A DNA stretch of 64,000 nucleotides from Alphaproteobacteria bacterium (GCA_030427405.1 JAUHXK010000003.1:248001-312000), one strand, 5' to 3'; counted from the stretch's first letter, positions 19,188 to 28,130 are shown. Translations and numbers: made by a program. The notes: a model not told the origin generated them from the sequence alone.

Positions 19188-20798
19188 ATGAAACTGGAAA
19201 CCCTCAAAACCCTGGCCGCCGCCCAAGCCGACCGCCATATCCTTGATCTTTTTGCCGCGGACCCCCAGCGGGCCGACCGCTTTTCGGCCACCGCGGGTGA
19301 CATGCTGTTCGACTATTCCAAGACCGGCATCGACGATGACATCCGCGATGCGCTGATCGGGCTGTGCGACGAGGCCGGTCTGGACGCGCGCCGCGCCGCG
19401 ATGTTTGCGGGCGAAAAGATCAATGAAACCGAGGGCCGCGCCGTGCTGCACACCGCATTGCGCAACCTCGATGGTGGCCCGGTTCATGTCGATGGTCAGG
19501 ACGTCATGCCTGACGTTCTGGATACGTTGCAACGGATGCGCGTTTTTGCCGAAGAAATCCGCGGAGGCGCGGCAAAGGGGGCAGGGGGCAGCTTTACCGA
19601 TATAGTCAATATCGGCATTGGCGGGTCCGATCTGGGGCCGGTGATGGCGACCCATGCGTTGGCACCGTACCATGACGGCCCGCGGGTGCATTATGTCTCG
19701 AATGTCGATGGCGCCCATATCGCCGATACGCTGCGGCTGCTGGACCCGACCCGGACGCTGGTTATCGTTGCGTCCAAGACGTTTACCACGATTGAAACCA
19801 TGACGAATGCCCGCACCGCGCGCGCATGGATGCAGGAAGGGGGCGGCGATCCTGCTCGGCAATTTGCCGCGGTTTCAAGCGCGCTGGACAAAACGCAGGC
19901 CTTTGGCATCCCCGCGTCGCGCGTGTTCGGTTTTGCCGATTGGGTTGGTGGGCGCTACTCGGTCTGGGGGCCGGTCGGCCTTCCGGTCATGATCGCGGTG
20001 GGGTCCAACGCCTTTGATGCCTTTTTGCGGGGCGGTCAGGCCATGGACTTGCATTTCCGTTCCGCCGAATGGTCCGAGAACCTGCCGGTCCTGCTGGCAC
20101 TGGTCGGCATCTGGCACCGTCAGGTGCTGACCCATGCCAGCCGCGCTGTATTGCCCTATGATCAGCGACTGCTGCGGCTGGCGGCCTATTTCCAACAGCT
20201 CGAGATGGAATCGAACGGCAAGTCGGTGCAAAAGGACGGCGCGCAGCTGACCCTTCCATCCGGTCCGGTTGTCTGGGGCGAGCCGGGGACCAATGGTCAG
20301 CACGCCTTTTACCAGCTTATCCATCAGGGTACGGATGTGATCCCGTGCGAATTCATGGTCGCGGCCGAAGGGCATGAGCCTGAACTGGCCCATCACCATC
20401 GTCTGTTGCTGGCCAATTGCCTGGCCCAATCCGAGGCGCTGATGCGGGGCAGGTCGCTGGACGAGGCGCGCGCGCGCATGGCTGAAAAGGGCCTGACGGG
20501 CGCAGAACTGGATCGCCAGGCACGCCACCGCGTATTCGCCGGAAACCGGCCCTCCACGACACTGATCTATCCCAAGCTTACCCCGTTCGTTCTGGGCCAG
20601 ATCATTGCCCTGTACGAACATCGGGTGTTTGTCGAAGGCGTTCTGTTGGGCATCAATTCGTTCGATCAGTGGGGCGTTGAACTGGGCAAGGAATTGGCCA
20701 CCTCGCTGGGGCCGATCGTGGATGGCGATCAGGATACAAGCGGCAAGGATGGATCAACCGCGGCGCTAGTAGGGTATGCCCTGCGTCACAGGGGCTGA
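19188..20798 (+). CDS. pgi: Glucose-6-phosphate isomerase
   Basis: Interconverts glucose 6-phosphate and fructose 6-phosphate. The 536-residue product shows [18 protein letters not shown], the [11 protein letters not shown] motif, and NGKSVQKDG with [16 protein letters not shown], containing the catalytic Glu and His regions. ATG 19188 follows the pgl stop at a GGAG (19176-19179); an in-frame start at 19170 inside pgl would add only six atypical residues. Confidence 0.95.
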   Translation: MKLETLKTLAAAQADRHILDLFAADPQRADRFSATAGDMLFDYSKTGIDDDIRDALIGLCDEAGLDARRAAMFAGEKINETEGRAVLHTALRNLDGGPVHVDGQDVMPDVLDTLQRMRVFAEEIRGGAAKGAGGSFTDIVNIGIGGSDLGPVMATHALAPYHDGPRVHYVSNVDGAHIADTLRLLDPTRTLVIVASKTFTTIETMTNARTARAWMQEGGGDPARQFAAVSSALDKTQAFGIPASRVFGFADWVGGRYSVWGPVGLPVMIAVGSNAFDAFLRGGQAMDLHFRSAEWSENLPVLLALVGIWHRQVLTHASRAVLPYDQRLLRLAAYFQQLEMESNGKSVQKDGAQLTLPSGPVVWGEPGTNGQHAFYQLIHQGTDVIPCEFMVAAEGHEPELAHHHRLLLANCLAQSEALMRGRSLDEARARMAEKGLTGAELDRQARHRVFAGNRPSTTLIYPKLTPFVLGQIIALYEHRVFVEGVLLGINSFDQWGVELGKELATSLGPIVDGDQDTSGKDGSTAALVGYALRHRG

Positions 20799-20860
20799 CC
20801 AACAGGCGCCACGGACGGCCCTTGGGGAAAAGACCGGGACAAAACACGAGGCAAAGAAAT

Positions 20861-20893
20861 TGACCTGTCGCTGCGCGGCAGGTCATTCTTTTA
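20861..20893 (+). terminator. Rho-independent terminator of zwf-pgl-pgi
   Basis: Stem TGACCTGTCGC (20861-20871) and GCGGCAGGTCA (20875-20885), 11 pairs including one wobble, loop TGC, followed by the T-rich TTCTTTTA. It lies 62 bases after the pgi stop and before the dmdB leader. Confidence 0.8.
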
Positions 20894-21033
20894 TTGTCAG
20901 ACAATTAAATGCTTGGCAGGTTCGGGGAAGAACTTACCCGAACCGACAGGTCGTGCCCTGGCACGGCGTCACGGTCGCGGGTGCGAACAGGTGCCGGCCC
21001 AACCGCCAGGGCACCGACACAGGGAGGATGTCC

Positions 21034-22653
21034 ATGCTGGGACAGATGATGACGCAGCCATTGCTGATTTCGTCGCTGATTGACCATGCCGAACGCTACC
21101 ACGGTGAAACCGAGATTGTTTCGGTCGAGGCGGATGGCCGCGCGGTGACCACCAACTGGGCCGGGATTGCTGCAAATGCCCGCCGTCTTGGGTCGGCGCT
21201 GACCAAACTTGGGCTGGACCCGCAGGACCGTATCGGGACGCTGGCATGGAACAACCGGCGGCATCTTGAGATCTATTACGGTGCCTCTGGCGCGGGCTTT
21301 GTTTGCCACACCATCAATCCCCGGCTGTTTCCCGAACAGCTGGTCTATATCATGAACCACGCCAAGGACCGGGTTCTGTTCTTTGACGCCACGTTTGTCC
21401 CGCTGGTGGCTGCGATCCGCGAGCACCTGACCGAGACCCGCCACTTTGTCCTGATGGGGCCGCGCGATGACGATGTTCTGGCGCAGCTGCCGGGTGTTGC
21501 GTTCTATGATGAACTGATCCAGACCGGCGCCGAGGATTTTACCTGGCCCGACCTGGACGAAAACACCGCGTCCAGCCTGTGCTATACCTCGGGGACGACG
21601 GGACATCCCAAGGGGGTACTGTATTCGCACCGATCGACCGTCCTGCACAGTTTTGCATCCAATACACGCGACGTGATCGGGTATTCGGCGATGGATGTCG
21701 TCATGCCCGTCGTGCCGATGTTCCACGTCAATGCCTGGGGGGCACCCTATGCCTGCGCCATGTCGGGGTCTCGGATGGTGTTGCCCGGCCCGGATCTGCA
21801 TGGCGAGGCGCTGGTCAACCTGATCGACACCTATGGCGTTACCCTTGCGATGGGGGTGCCGACGATCTGGCAGGGGCTTTTGGCCCATGCGGCGAAATCA
21901 GGGACCCGGCTGGCCAGTCTAGACCGCACGGTGATCGGGGGCGCGGCTTGCCCGCCATCCATGATGGCAACCTTCCGCGAAGACTATGGCGTCGATACGG
22001 TTCATGCCTGGGGCATGAGCGAAATGAGCCCGCTCGGCACAACCAACTACCCCTTGGCCAAGCATATGAATCTGCCGCCCGAGGAACAGCACAAGATCCG
22101 CGAAAGCCAGGGCCGCCCGCCCTTCGGCGTAGAGCTGAAGATCGTTGACGATGATGGTGCCCAACTGCCCAATGACGGGCAGACGCAGGGCGACCTGATG
22201 GTGCGCGGTCATTGGGTTCTGGACAGCTATTTCCAGATGCAGGACCAGAACATTCTGCAAGATGGCTGGTTCGCCACCGGCGACGTGGCCACATTGGACC
22301 CGGACGGGTACATGACGATCCGCGACCGAACCAAGGATATCATCAAGTCTGGCGGCGAGTGGATCAGCTCGGTCGAGTTGGAAAACATCGCCGTGGCACA
22401 TCCCAAGCTGGCGGCGGCCGCTGTCATCGGCGTGCCGCATCCCAAATGGGACGAACGGCCCCTTTTGGTTGCCGTCCGGGCCGAGGGAGAATCCCCGACC
22501 GAAAGCGAATTGCTTGGGTTCTTCAGCGGCAAAATCGCCGACTGGCAGGTGCCCGACAAGGTCGTCTTTGTCGATGCCTTGCCCTTGAACGCTACTGGCA
22601 AGGTTCTCAAACGGACGCTGCGCGAAGATTTCAGGGATGCCCTGACGGGGTGA
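21034..22653 (+). CDS. dmdB: Acyl-CoA synthetase, DmdB type (3-methylmercaptopropionyl-CoA ligase)
   Basis: ATP-dependent ligase that activates 3-methylmercaptopropionate (and other short or medium acyl acids) in the demethylation route of DMSP. The 539-residue product starts MLGQMMTQPLLISSLIDHAE and has YTSGTTGHPKGVLYSH (AMP-binding P-loop), VVPMFHVNAWGAPYACAM, HAWGMSEMSPLGT, TGDVATLDPDGYM and the C-terminal catalytic Lys in NATGKVLKR. Near-identity to remembered Ruegeria DmdB sequences supports the subfamily. ATG 21034 is chosen because GGAGG (21023-21027) has a 6-base spacer to it; the ATG at 21028 is too close. The integrated element begins 20 bases after the stop. Confidence 0.85.
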   Translation: MLGQMMTQPLLISSLIDHAERYHGETEIVSVEADGRAVTTNWAGIAANARRLGSALTKLGLDPQDRIGTLAWNNRRHLEIYYGASGAGFVCHTINPRLFPEQLVYIMNHAKDRVLFFDATFVPLVAAIREHLTETRHFVLMGPRDDDVLAQLPGVAFYDELIQTGAEDFTWPDLDENTASSLCYTSGTTGHPKGVLYSHRSTVLHSFASNTRDVIGYSAMDVVMPVVPMFHVNAWGAPYACAMSGSRMVLPGPDLHGEALVNLIDTYGVTLAMGVPTIWQGLLAHAAKSGTRLASLDRTVIGGAACPPSMMATFREDYGVDTVHAWGMSEMSPLGTTNYPLAKHMNLPPEEQHKIRESQGRPPFGVELKIVDDDGAQLPNDGQTQGDLMVRGHWVLDSYFQMQDQNILQDGWFATGDVATLDPDGYMTIRDRTKDIIKSGGEWISSVELENIAVAHPKLAAAAVIGVPHPKWDERPLLVAVRAEGESPTESELLGFFSGKIADWQVPDKVVFVDALPLNATGKVLKRTLREDFRDALTG

Positions 22654-22673
22654 GGGCCGAAAATCTGGGGAAA

Positions 22674-22721
22674 ATGGCTCCGGCGGTAGGGATCGAACCT
22701 ACGACCAATTGATTAACAGTC
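22674..22721 (-). repeat. attL: 3' fragment of tRNA-Asn
   Basis: 48 bases identical to 38084-38131, covering the 3' side of tRNA-Asn from the anticodon (GTT) through the CCA end. The 5' half of the tRNA is absent: after 22721 the sequence departs (TGGAAAATATAG instead of CAACTGCTCTAC). The left flank GGGGAAAA before the fragment resembles the 3' flank of the second intact tRNA-Asn at 38281-38289, consistent with this being the original chromosomal tRNA 3' end. Confidence 0.92.
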
Positions 22722-22834
22722 TGGAAAATATAGTAAATTTGGGATCATCCTGGTTCATTTAGGGCGTACGGCCCCTTGAAAATAAGGCAACATGGTCCCG
22801 ATAGCTTCATCCTGTCTCATCAGGATCAACCGCA

Positions 22835-22860
22835 AATACTGTACTCGGGACTGTACTTAT
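22835..22860. promoter_or_regulatory. Integrase arm-type repeats, left end
   Basis: Two copies of ACTGTAC (22838-22844 and 22850-22856), the first in AAATACTGTACT and the second in ACTGTACTTAT, stand directly before the integrase start. A matching AATACTGTACTTATTC occurs near the right end at 38016. This is the arrangement expected of arm binding sites of a tyrosine integrase. They may also place int under autoregulation. Confidence 0.5.
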
Positions 22861-22861
22861 C

Positions 22862-23986
22862 ATGGCCATCTTCAAGTTCACCGAGGCCCGCGTCAGGGCC
22901 CTGGAGCTAGGCTCCGGCATCCACAGAGACACGGAGGTCAAGGGCCTCATGTGCATCTGTCACAAGACGACCCGGACCTACGCCGTACAAGGCGACGTCC
23001 GCAGGGAGAAGCGCCACGTTCGCACCGTGAGGGTGAAGATCGGACGCACCGACCACATGAGGCTGGGTGACGCGCGGAACGAGGCGCGGCGTCTCATGGC
23101 GACCATCCAGTCGGGCGTGGACCCGACCGCAGGACCCGAGTCCACCGGAATCACGCTGGAACAGACCCTCGAAGAGCACCTCGCCGAACGTGACCTTTCC
23201 GAGGCCACCGTAAGGAACTACCGATACCACATGGAGAACTACCTCGGGCGGCTCCGGCGTCGGGCCGTGGCCGACATCACGCGACAGGACTGCCGGGAAC
23301 TCATGGACACGCTCGCGCGCAGACACGGCAAGACCACCGCTGGCTCTGTCATGCGCACGGTCCGGGCACTCGTGAACACAGCCCGCAGGCACGACGAGAC
23401 CATCGGTGCGAACCCCGTCGACGCCATCCGCGTGCCAGCGACGCCTAAGCGGGAGGTCGGAGAACTGGACGTGGCCGCGTTCTGGAACACGAGCGGGGCC
23501 ATGCCGCCGATGGTGCGCGACGTCCAACGGACTTTCCTGCTGACCGGGGCCAGACGAACATCCTTGCTCGGCGTTAGGCGAGAGGACTTCGATCCCGAGC
23601 GAGGCGTCCTGACCTTCACACACATGAAGACAGGTGGATCGTGGTCTTTCCCCACCGGGCGCTGGCTCACCGCCACGCTGGTCGCTCGCATGGAAGAGGA
23701 CGAGCCGCTCGCCTCGCCTTGGCTATGGCCATCGCCGAGCGCTTCGTCAGGCCACCTGATCGAGCCCCGACGAGCAGGCGTGCCATCGCCCCACGCGCTC
23801 CGCCACCACTGCCGCACGATGATGATCGCGGCGGGCGTCCCTTACGCCGAAGGCGCACTTCTCCTCGGGCAGCGTCTACCCGGCGCGAGCGGCGGCTATG
23901 TGCACCAGACGCATCTGGTCGAGGCGCTGAGGCCGCACGCACAGGCCCTGGAGGACCTCGTCCTCGACAGGGCGGGCGTTGCGTGA
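22862..23986 (+). CDS. int: Tyrosine-type site-specific integrase
   Basis: Catalyses integration and excision at the tRNA-Asn site. The 374-residue protein has an N-terminal arm-binding region with a DUF4102-like flavour, a SAM-like core-binding domain (about 97-195), and a catalytic domain with Arg231 (LLTGARRTSLL), Lys256 (MKTGGSW), His311-x2-Arg314 (HALRHH) and the Tyr346 nucleophile (GGYVHQ). The position usually occupied by a second His (LGH) reads LGQ (Gln337), a tolerated but less common variant. The start 141 bases inside attL is the standard position for such elements. Confidence 0.92.
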   Translation: MAIFKFTEARVRALELGSGIHRDTEVKGLMCICHKTTRTYAVQGDVRREKRHVRTVRVKIGRTDHMRLGDARNEARRLMATIQSGVDPTAGPESTGITLEQTLEEHLAERDLSEATVRNYRYHMENYLGRLRRRAVADITRQDCRELMDTLARRHGKTTAGSVMRTVRALVNTARRHDETIGANPVDAIRVPATPKREVGELDVAAFWNTSGAMPPMVRDVQRTFLLTGARRTSLLGVRREDFDPERGVLTFTHMKTGGSWSFPTGRWLTATLVARMEEDEPLASPWLWPSPSASSGHLIEPRRAGVPSPHALRHHCRTMMIAAGVPYAEGALLLGQRLPGASGGYVHQTHLVEALRPHAQALEDLVLDRAGVA

Positions 23987-24193
23987 ACGATGGAACGCAG
24001 GCTTAACTCGTTGGTCACCATCTTGGTCCACACACGATAACCTGAAAGCACAAAACCGTCCGGGCACACCCCGGGCCGTCGGGTCCTGTCGGTTCAAACG
24101 CTGCCGCCGGCAAGTGGGCACCCCAGAGAGATAGATAGATCAAACGGCACACCCCCCTAACGGACGCACGGCGTCCGAACGAGGAGATGTGTC

Positions 24194-24394
24194 ATGACCG
24201 CCGAAGCGGAACCCCAGACCTTCACCAGCCCGTGGCTGACGACCGAGCAGGCCGCGGCCTACCTCAGCGTGTCCGCCGGGACCCTCGCCAACTGGCGCAG
24301 CAAGGGCAACGGACCCCAATACCGTGCTGTCGGCCGGATGGTCCGATACCACCGGGACGACCTAGACGCCTTCATGATGGAGGGCGCGGCATGA
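24194..24394 (+). CDS. Helix-turn-helix protein, excisionase/AlpA-like
   Basis: Protein of 66 residues with a MerR/HTH_17-type domain: LTTEQAAAYLSVSAGTLANW followed by RAVGRMVRYHRDDLDAFM. Such proteins act as directionality factors or activators in P4-like and PICI-like satellites. It precedes and overlaps the next gene by 4 bases (ATGA). A short inverted repeat GGACG-cacgg-CGTCC at 24163-24177 upstream could be its operator. Confidence 0.8.
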   Translation: MTAEAEPQTFTSPWLTTEQAAAYLSVSAGTLANWRSKGNGPQYRAVGRMVRYHRDDLDAFMMEGAA

Positions 24395-24780
24395 GCCTGT
24401 ACGTCAGCCAACCCGCAGACGAACAGGACTGGGCGACGATCCAGGACGCCACGCGCACCGCGCTGACGATCGTCGAGGGGCAGGAGCACGAGTGGCACTT
24501 CCTGCAACTGCTCGTCCTCATCCTTGAGAACGATGCGGGTTGGCCCCCCGACGACCCGAACACGGTCTGGGCGGTGGCTGTCCACTGTGACCGTTTCCCG
24601 ATGATGCACCACGACGACGGCAGGATACTATGGGGCGAGCCCGAGGACGCGCTCGTCGGTTCCACGACACCGGTTTTCTGGGAGGAGCGGTACATGGTCG
24701 ACCTCGCTCGTAGGCGGGCGGCTCGGCCGTTCCGTAGACGCGCGCTGGACGGCGAGCCCTACACGGACTGGGGCGTCTGA
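24391..24780 (+). CDS. Uncharacterised element protein, 129 aa
   Basis: Start ATG 24391 overlaps the stop of the HTH gene, so it is translationally coupled. The product is Trp- and acid-rich (EHEWHFLQLLVLILENDAGW; DGRILWGEPEDALVG) with a basic C-terminal segment (RRRAARPFRRRALDGEP). No family is recognised. Coupling to the HTH protein suggests a regulatory or early-replication role. Confidence 0.65.
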   Translation: MSLYVSQPADEQDWATIQDATRTALTIVEGQEHEWHFLQLLVLILENDAGWPPDDPNTVWAVAVHCDRFPMMHHDDGRILWGEPEDALVGSTTPVFWEERYMVDLARRRAARPFRRRALDGEPYTDWGV

Positions 24781-24962
24781 GCGTACCAGCGTTGGAGCGC
24801 AGCTGCGCCCACGTTGGCTTACGACGCCAGACCGTCACGACACTGTTCGAAGAGAGCAAGCCGACCGCAAGGACCGCCTCCCGCGGCCGGCTCAGTGATC
24901 CATCCCACAGGACAGGAAGATCCACATGACCAAACACACCCACAACACGAAAGAAGTAGAGC

Positions 24963-25202
24963 ATGTCTGATCCCGAGTATGCCGCGCCGACGGCCCCCTC
25001 CATACCCTCGTTCGCCGACCTCCTGACGCCGAAGCAGGTGAGTGAGATGACCGGGCGGCCCGAGACGGTGCTGGCCGTCTACCGCTCCCGCCGCAACACC
25101 GGCCGCTCGCCTCACGCGGGCCCCGAGTTCGTCAAGGTCGGCCGCGAGGTGTTCTACACCCGCGATGCCGTCCGGGCGTACCTCGCTGGCAAGCGGGGCT
25201 GA
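24963..25202 (+). CDS. Small HTH_17-like DNA-binding protein, 79 aa
   Basis: Contains LLTPKQVSEMTGRPETVLAVYRSRR followed by FVKVGREVFYTRDAVRAYLAG, the two-part pattern of the helix-turn-helix and wing of excisionase-type proteins. It lies three bases before the primase gene and may control it or assist origin opening. A 14-codon mini-frame (ATG 24926) overlaps its start and could couple translation. The 181-base gap to its left holds a 12-bp palindrome GCGCAGCTGCGC but no gene. Confidence 0.7.
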   Translation: MSDPEYAAPTAPSIPSFADLLTPKQVSEMTGRPETVLAVYRSRRNTGRSPHAGPEFVKVGREVFYTRDAVRAYLAGKRG

Positions 25203-25205
25203 GCC

Positions 25206-27446
25206 ATGGCCGGGCAATCCAAGGACAAGATGACGGGCCTGCGATCGTTCGACGCCGCCTGCCGTGAGGCGGGGATAGAGCCCGCTTACGTGTTCCTCAG
25301 GGAAAAGCGGGCGTTCAAGGAGGGCTGGCAGAACCTGCGCCCGACGCTCGCCGAGGTGCTGGAGCACCTGGGGCGATCTCCGAGGAACTCGGTCGGCGTG
25401 CAGCCCGCATCCCTGGGCTGCGTCGTGCTGGACTGCGACGAAGGCGACGGGCCCGAGGTCGCGGTCGAGTGGGCCGGGGATGCACACGCCGTCACCACCC
25501 CATCGTCATCCGGCAGCGCCCGTAAGGGCCACGTCTGGGTCCGGTGCGACGCCGCAGACGCCGTGTGCAACTGGAAGTTCCGGGTCGAGGACCCGATTGA
25601 GGGCGAGGCGGAGGGCGAGCTCAGGACACACGGTGGGCAGGTTCGATTGAACGCGCAGTCGGTTAGGCTGCTCGCCCGCGCCGTCGGGGAGGGCAGGATG
25701 CGAGACGGCCCCCGTCTGTCCCCGGTGGCCTTCGCTGGCATCAGGACGAGCGGGGGCGCTGCGGACGCATCCGGCGTGGTCCTGGACTGGGACGACGGCG
25801 CCGACGTGGAATTCGACAAACTGCCCGAGGGCCTGCGTGATCGCATCGTGGAGCCGGTCGGTTCGGGCGAGCGGTCGGAGGCCGTCGCGTCCCTGGTCTG
25901 GCAGCTCCTAGCCCGCGGCCTTTCGGCTGCCTCGGCGCTCTCGGTCCTCGTCGAGCACTGCGGCTTCGCCGTCGAGAAGTACGGCGACAGGCTGGAAGCC
26001 CAGGTCGAGAAGATCGCCCGGGACTACCTCGCCACCCGTAAGGCCGGGATAGCCCACGACTTCGACGACGTGGTAGAGGACGCCGACCTGCCGGAGGGTG
26101 CGCAGCCCGAAGGTGGCGGGAACCCCATGACCCTCGTCGTGAAGGAGATGAACGAGCGGTTCTGTGCCGTCCTCGACGGTGGGCAGTTTCAGGTCTTCAT
26201 GGAGGAGCCCGACCCGATCTTCGAGGGTCGCACCGCCTGGACCAGGATGAGCCGCGAGGCGTTCCGGCACTTCTTCGAGGACGAGACCATCGCCCAGGTC
26301 GGCGATAAGAAGCGGATCAGCAAGGCCGACCTCTGGCTGTCGAGCCCGCACCGTCGCAAGTACCCCGGTATCGTGATGGACCCGCAGGGCCTGGAACACA
26401 ACGCGGGCAAGCTGAACCTCTGGAAGGGGTGGGCCGTGGAGCCCGCGCCGGGCAACTGGTCGATGATGCGCGAGCTGATCGGGGAGGTCCTATGCGACGG
26501 CGACGCGGCCTCTGAGGATTACGTGCTCCGCTGGATCGCTTACATGCTCCAGAGGCCCTGGGAGACGCCCGAGGTCGCCATCGCGTTCCGCGGCGAGGAG
26601 GGCACCGGCAAGGGCACCCTGGGCAGGGCGCTGATGCGCATCGCCGGCCAGCACGGCCTGACGGTCTCCCACCGATCTCAGTTCGCGGGGCGCTTCAACT
26701 CGCACCTCCGCAACTGCGTGTTCCTGTTCGCCGACGAGGCGGTCTGGCCCGGCGACAAGGAGGGTGAGGGCGTGCTCAAGCAGCTCGTGACCGAGCCGAT
26801 CCTGTCCTACGAGGCCAAGGGGCGCGACATCACCCAGGGCAGGAACATGGTACACATGATGCTGGCCTCGAACGAGGAGTGGATCGTGCCCGCTGGACCA
26901 GAGGCGAGGCGCTTCTTCGTCTCTGACGTCTCGGACAGGCGGCGCCAGGACCACGACTACTTCTGCAGGCTCGGTCGGCAGATGGATGGGGGCGGCCTCG
27001 CGGGCATGGCCCACGACCTGCTGGCGATGGACCTGCGCGGCTGGCGGCCCTCGATGGAGATACCGCAGACACGGGCGCTTGCCGACCAGAAGCTGAGGAG
27101 CATGAAGCCCGCCGCGCGCTTCTGGTTCGAGCTGCTGGGTTCGGGCGAGCTGCCGATCACCTTCGACGCCGAGGGCAACGAGATCGACTGGCGCGCTGGC
27201 GCGGTGGTGTTCGGCCCACAGGACAAGGACGCGACCGTCGAGGCGTTTGACCGCTTCCTCCGCCGCAACCAGCTCCGCAGCGAGAGGGCCACGCACCGGG
27301 CCCTGGTCAACGAGGGGAGGCGGCTCGTGGGTCTGACGACCGGCAAGCGGGAAGGCGGCGCAGAACGCACCTGGAAACTGCCCGCCCTCGACGACGCCAG
27401 GGCCACGTTCGAGGCACGCTCAGGCGCCTCCGAGCTGTTCGACTGA
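25206..27446 (+). CDS. Primase-polymerase/helicase replication protein (NrS-1-like)
   Basis: Fusion of an archaeo-eukaryotic-type primase-polymerase and an SF3-like helicase, 746 residues. In the N-terminal domain the metal-binding Asp76-x-Asp78 (VVLDCDEGDG), Lys-x-His109 (RKGHVWVR) and Arg140-Thr-His-Gly-Gly form the three PrimPol motifs. The C-terminal domain has Walker A GEEGTGKGT (463-471), Walker B CVFLFADEA (504-512) and sensor MLASNEEW (near 556), matching the helicase domain of NrS-1 phage polymerase (DUF5906). It should initiate and unwind at the iteron region immediately downstream, giving the element autonomous replication after excision. Confidence 0.85.
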   Translation: MAGQSKDKMTGLRSFDAACREAGIEPAYVFLREKRAFKEGWQNLRPTLAEVLEHLGRSPRNSVGVQPASLGCVVLDCDEGDGPEVAVEWAGDAHAVTTPSSSGSARKGHVWVRCDAADAVCNWKFRVEDPIEGEAEGELRTHGGQVRLNAQSVRLLARAVGEGRMRDGPRLSPVAFAGIRTSGGAADASGVVLDWDDGADVEFDKLPEGLRDRIVEPVGSGERSEAVASLVWQLLARGLSAASALSVLVEHCGFAVEKYGDRLEAQVEKIARDYLATRKAGIAHDFDDVVEDADLPEGAQPEGGGNPMTLVVKEMNERFCAVLDGGQFQVFMEEPDPIFEGRTAWTRMSREAFRHFFEDETIAQVGDKKRISKADLWLSSPHRRKYPGIVMDPQGLEHNAGKLNLWKGWAVEPAPGNWSMMRELIGEVLCDGDAASEDYVLRWIAYMLQRPWETPEVAIAFRGEEGTGKGTLGRALMRIAGQHGLTVSHRSQFAGRFNSHLRNCVFLFADEAVWPGDKEGEGVLKQLVTEPILSYEAKGRDITQGRNMVHMMLASNEEWIVPAGPEARRFFVSDVSDRRRQDHDYFCRLGRQMDGGGLAGMAHDLLAMDLRGWRPSMEIPQTRALADQKLRSMKPAARFWFELLGSGELPITFDAEGNEIDWRAGAVVFGPQDKDATVEAFDRFLRRNQLRSERATHRALVNEGRRLVGLTTGKREGGAERTWKLPALDDARATFEARSGASELFD

Positions 27447-27454
27447 TTGGCTTG

Positions 27455-27478
27455 GGGACCGCTATGGCGGGCGGTCCC
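27455..27478 (+). terminator. Hairpin after the primase gene
   Basis: Perfect 8-bp arms GGGACCGC (27455-27462) and GCGGTCCC (27471-27478), nine bases past the primase stop. There is no strong T tract, so it may act as a weak terminator or as an RNA 3' stabiliser. Confidence 0.5.
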
Positions 27479-27530
27479 ATCTTGCCGTCGGGCTTCCTTT
27501 CTCGTTGTGTTTGACCTGGACGAGCACCCG

Positions 27531-27910
27531 ACCTCACGCCAGTGTGAGGTCCCAGGGCCACCCCTCAGGACGCTATGACGCTTGCTGAATATAAGCGTCC
27601 TGGCCTAAGTGCATGTTTCGGAAGCGAAAAGTACGCTTGGGCGCTATGACGCTTAGGTTCTGGTTGCGTGGCTTTTCGCGTCTCGCTCTGGTGGCTCCCT
27701 TCGCCGAATTCGGTGCGGCTCGCCTGGTCGTTCAGAAAGCCGAAAAGCAATATCTAGTGTCTTAAGTGTCCTAGTGTCATTTGGATAATAAAAACAATAA
27801 GATACGGAAGGACGCTTCCAGGACGCTATGACGCTTAGGACGAACGGAGGCCCAGCCCCCTCTGTGTCCTCACCTCACGCCAGTGAGAGGTGGGATCGCT
27901 CACACGTGAG
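27531..27910. other. Candidate replication origin with iterons and AT-rich tract
   Basis: The 684-base gap 27447-28130 carries no gene but holds repeats. The core unit GACGCTATGACGCTTAGG occurs as AGGACGCTATGACGCTT (27567-27583), GCGCTATGACGCTTAGG (27641-27657) and AGGACGCTATGACGCTTAGG (27820-27839); half units include AAGCGTCCT in inverse orientation (27593-27601) and AGGACGCTT (27809-27817). Three AGTGTC copies lie at 27756-27778, next to the AT-rich TTTGGATAATAAAAACAATA (27780-27799), a likely unwinding element. The block is flanked by near-identical 18-bp imperfect palindromes, CCTCACGCCAGTGTGAGG (27532-27549) and CCTCACGCCAGTGAGAGG (27873-27890), plus CTCACACGTGAG (27899-27910). Position right after the primase-helicase gene supports origin function. 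Confidence 0.7.
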
Positions 27911-28016
27911 TTCGCTGGCGTACTTCGCCGACGGGACGTGGCAACCTGACCTCGAACAGTGAGGCGAGAGCCGCCAGAAAAACCTCGACGCCCACCCGTC
28001 ATCCCGCCGAGCGTTG

Positions 28017-28040
28017 CCCCTCTGATCGTCGATCAGGGGG
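28017..28040 (+). terminator. Strong hairpin at the right edge of the origin region
   Basis: CCCC-t-CTGATC (28017-28027) pairs with GATCAGGGGG (28031-28040) over a 3-base loop with one bulge. No T tract follows. It could end a transcript crossing the origin or protect the 5' region of the next mRNA. A smaller related hairpin (CCTGA/TCAGG) occurs at 29154-29170. Confidence 0.4.
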
Positions 28041-28130
28041 TCCAACAGAGGGAAGGGATATGACGTCAAGGGCTTGGGGGCTGCTCGGCCTCGTCGAACA
28101 CAGTGCCGGAAACAGAAGAGACCCTCCGAG

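Noticed and set aside
22675-22721. Functional tRNA at the left end
   Set aside because: Only the 3' portion is present; the D arm and 5' acceptor strand are missing.
27531-27910. CRISPR array
   Set aside because: Repeats are few, unevenly spaced, in both orientations, with no uniform spacers and no cas genes; iterons explain them.
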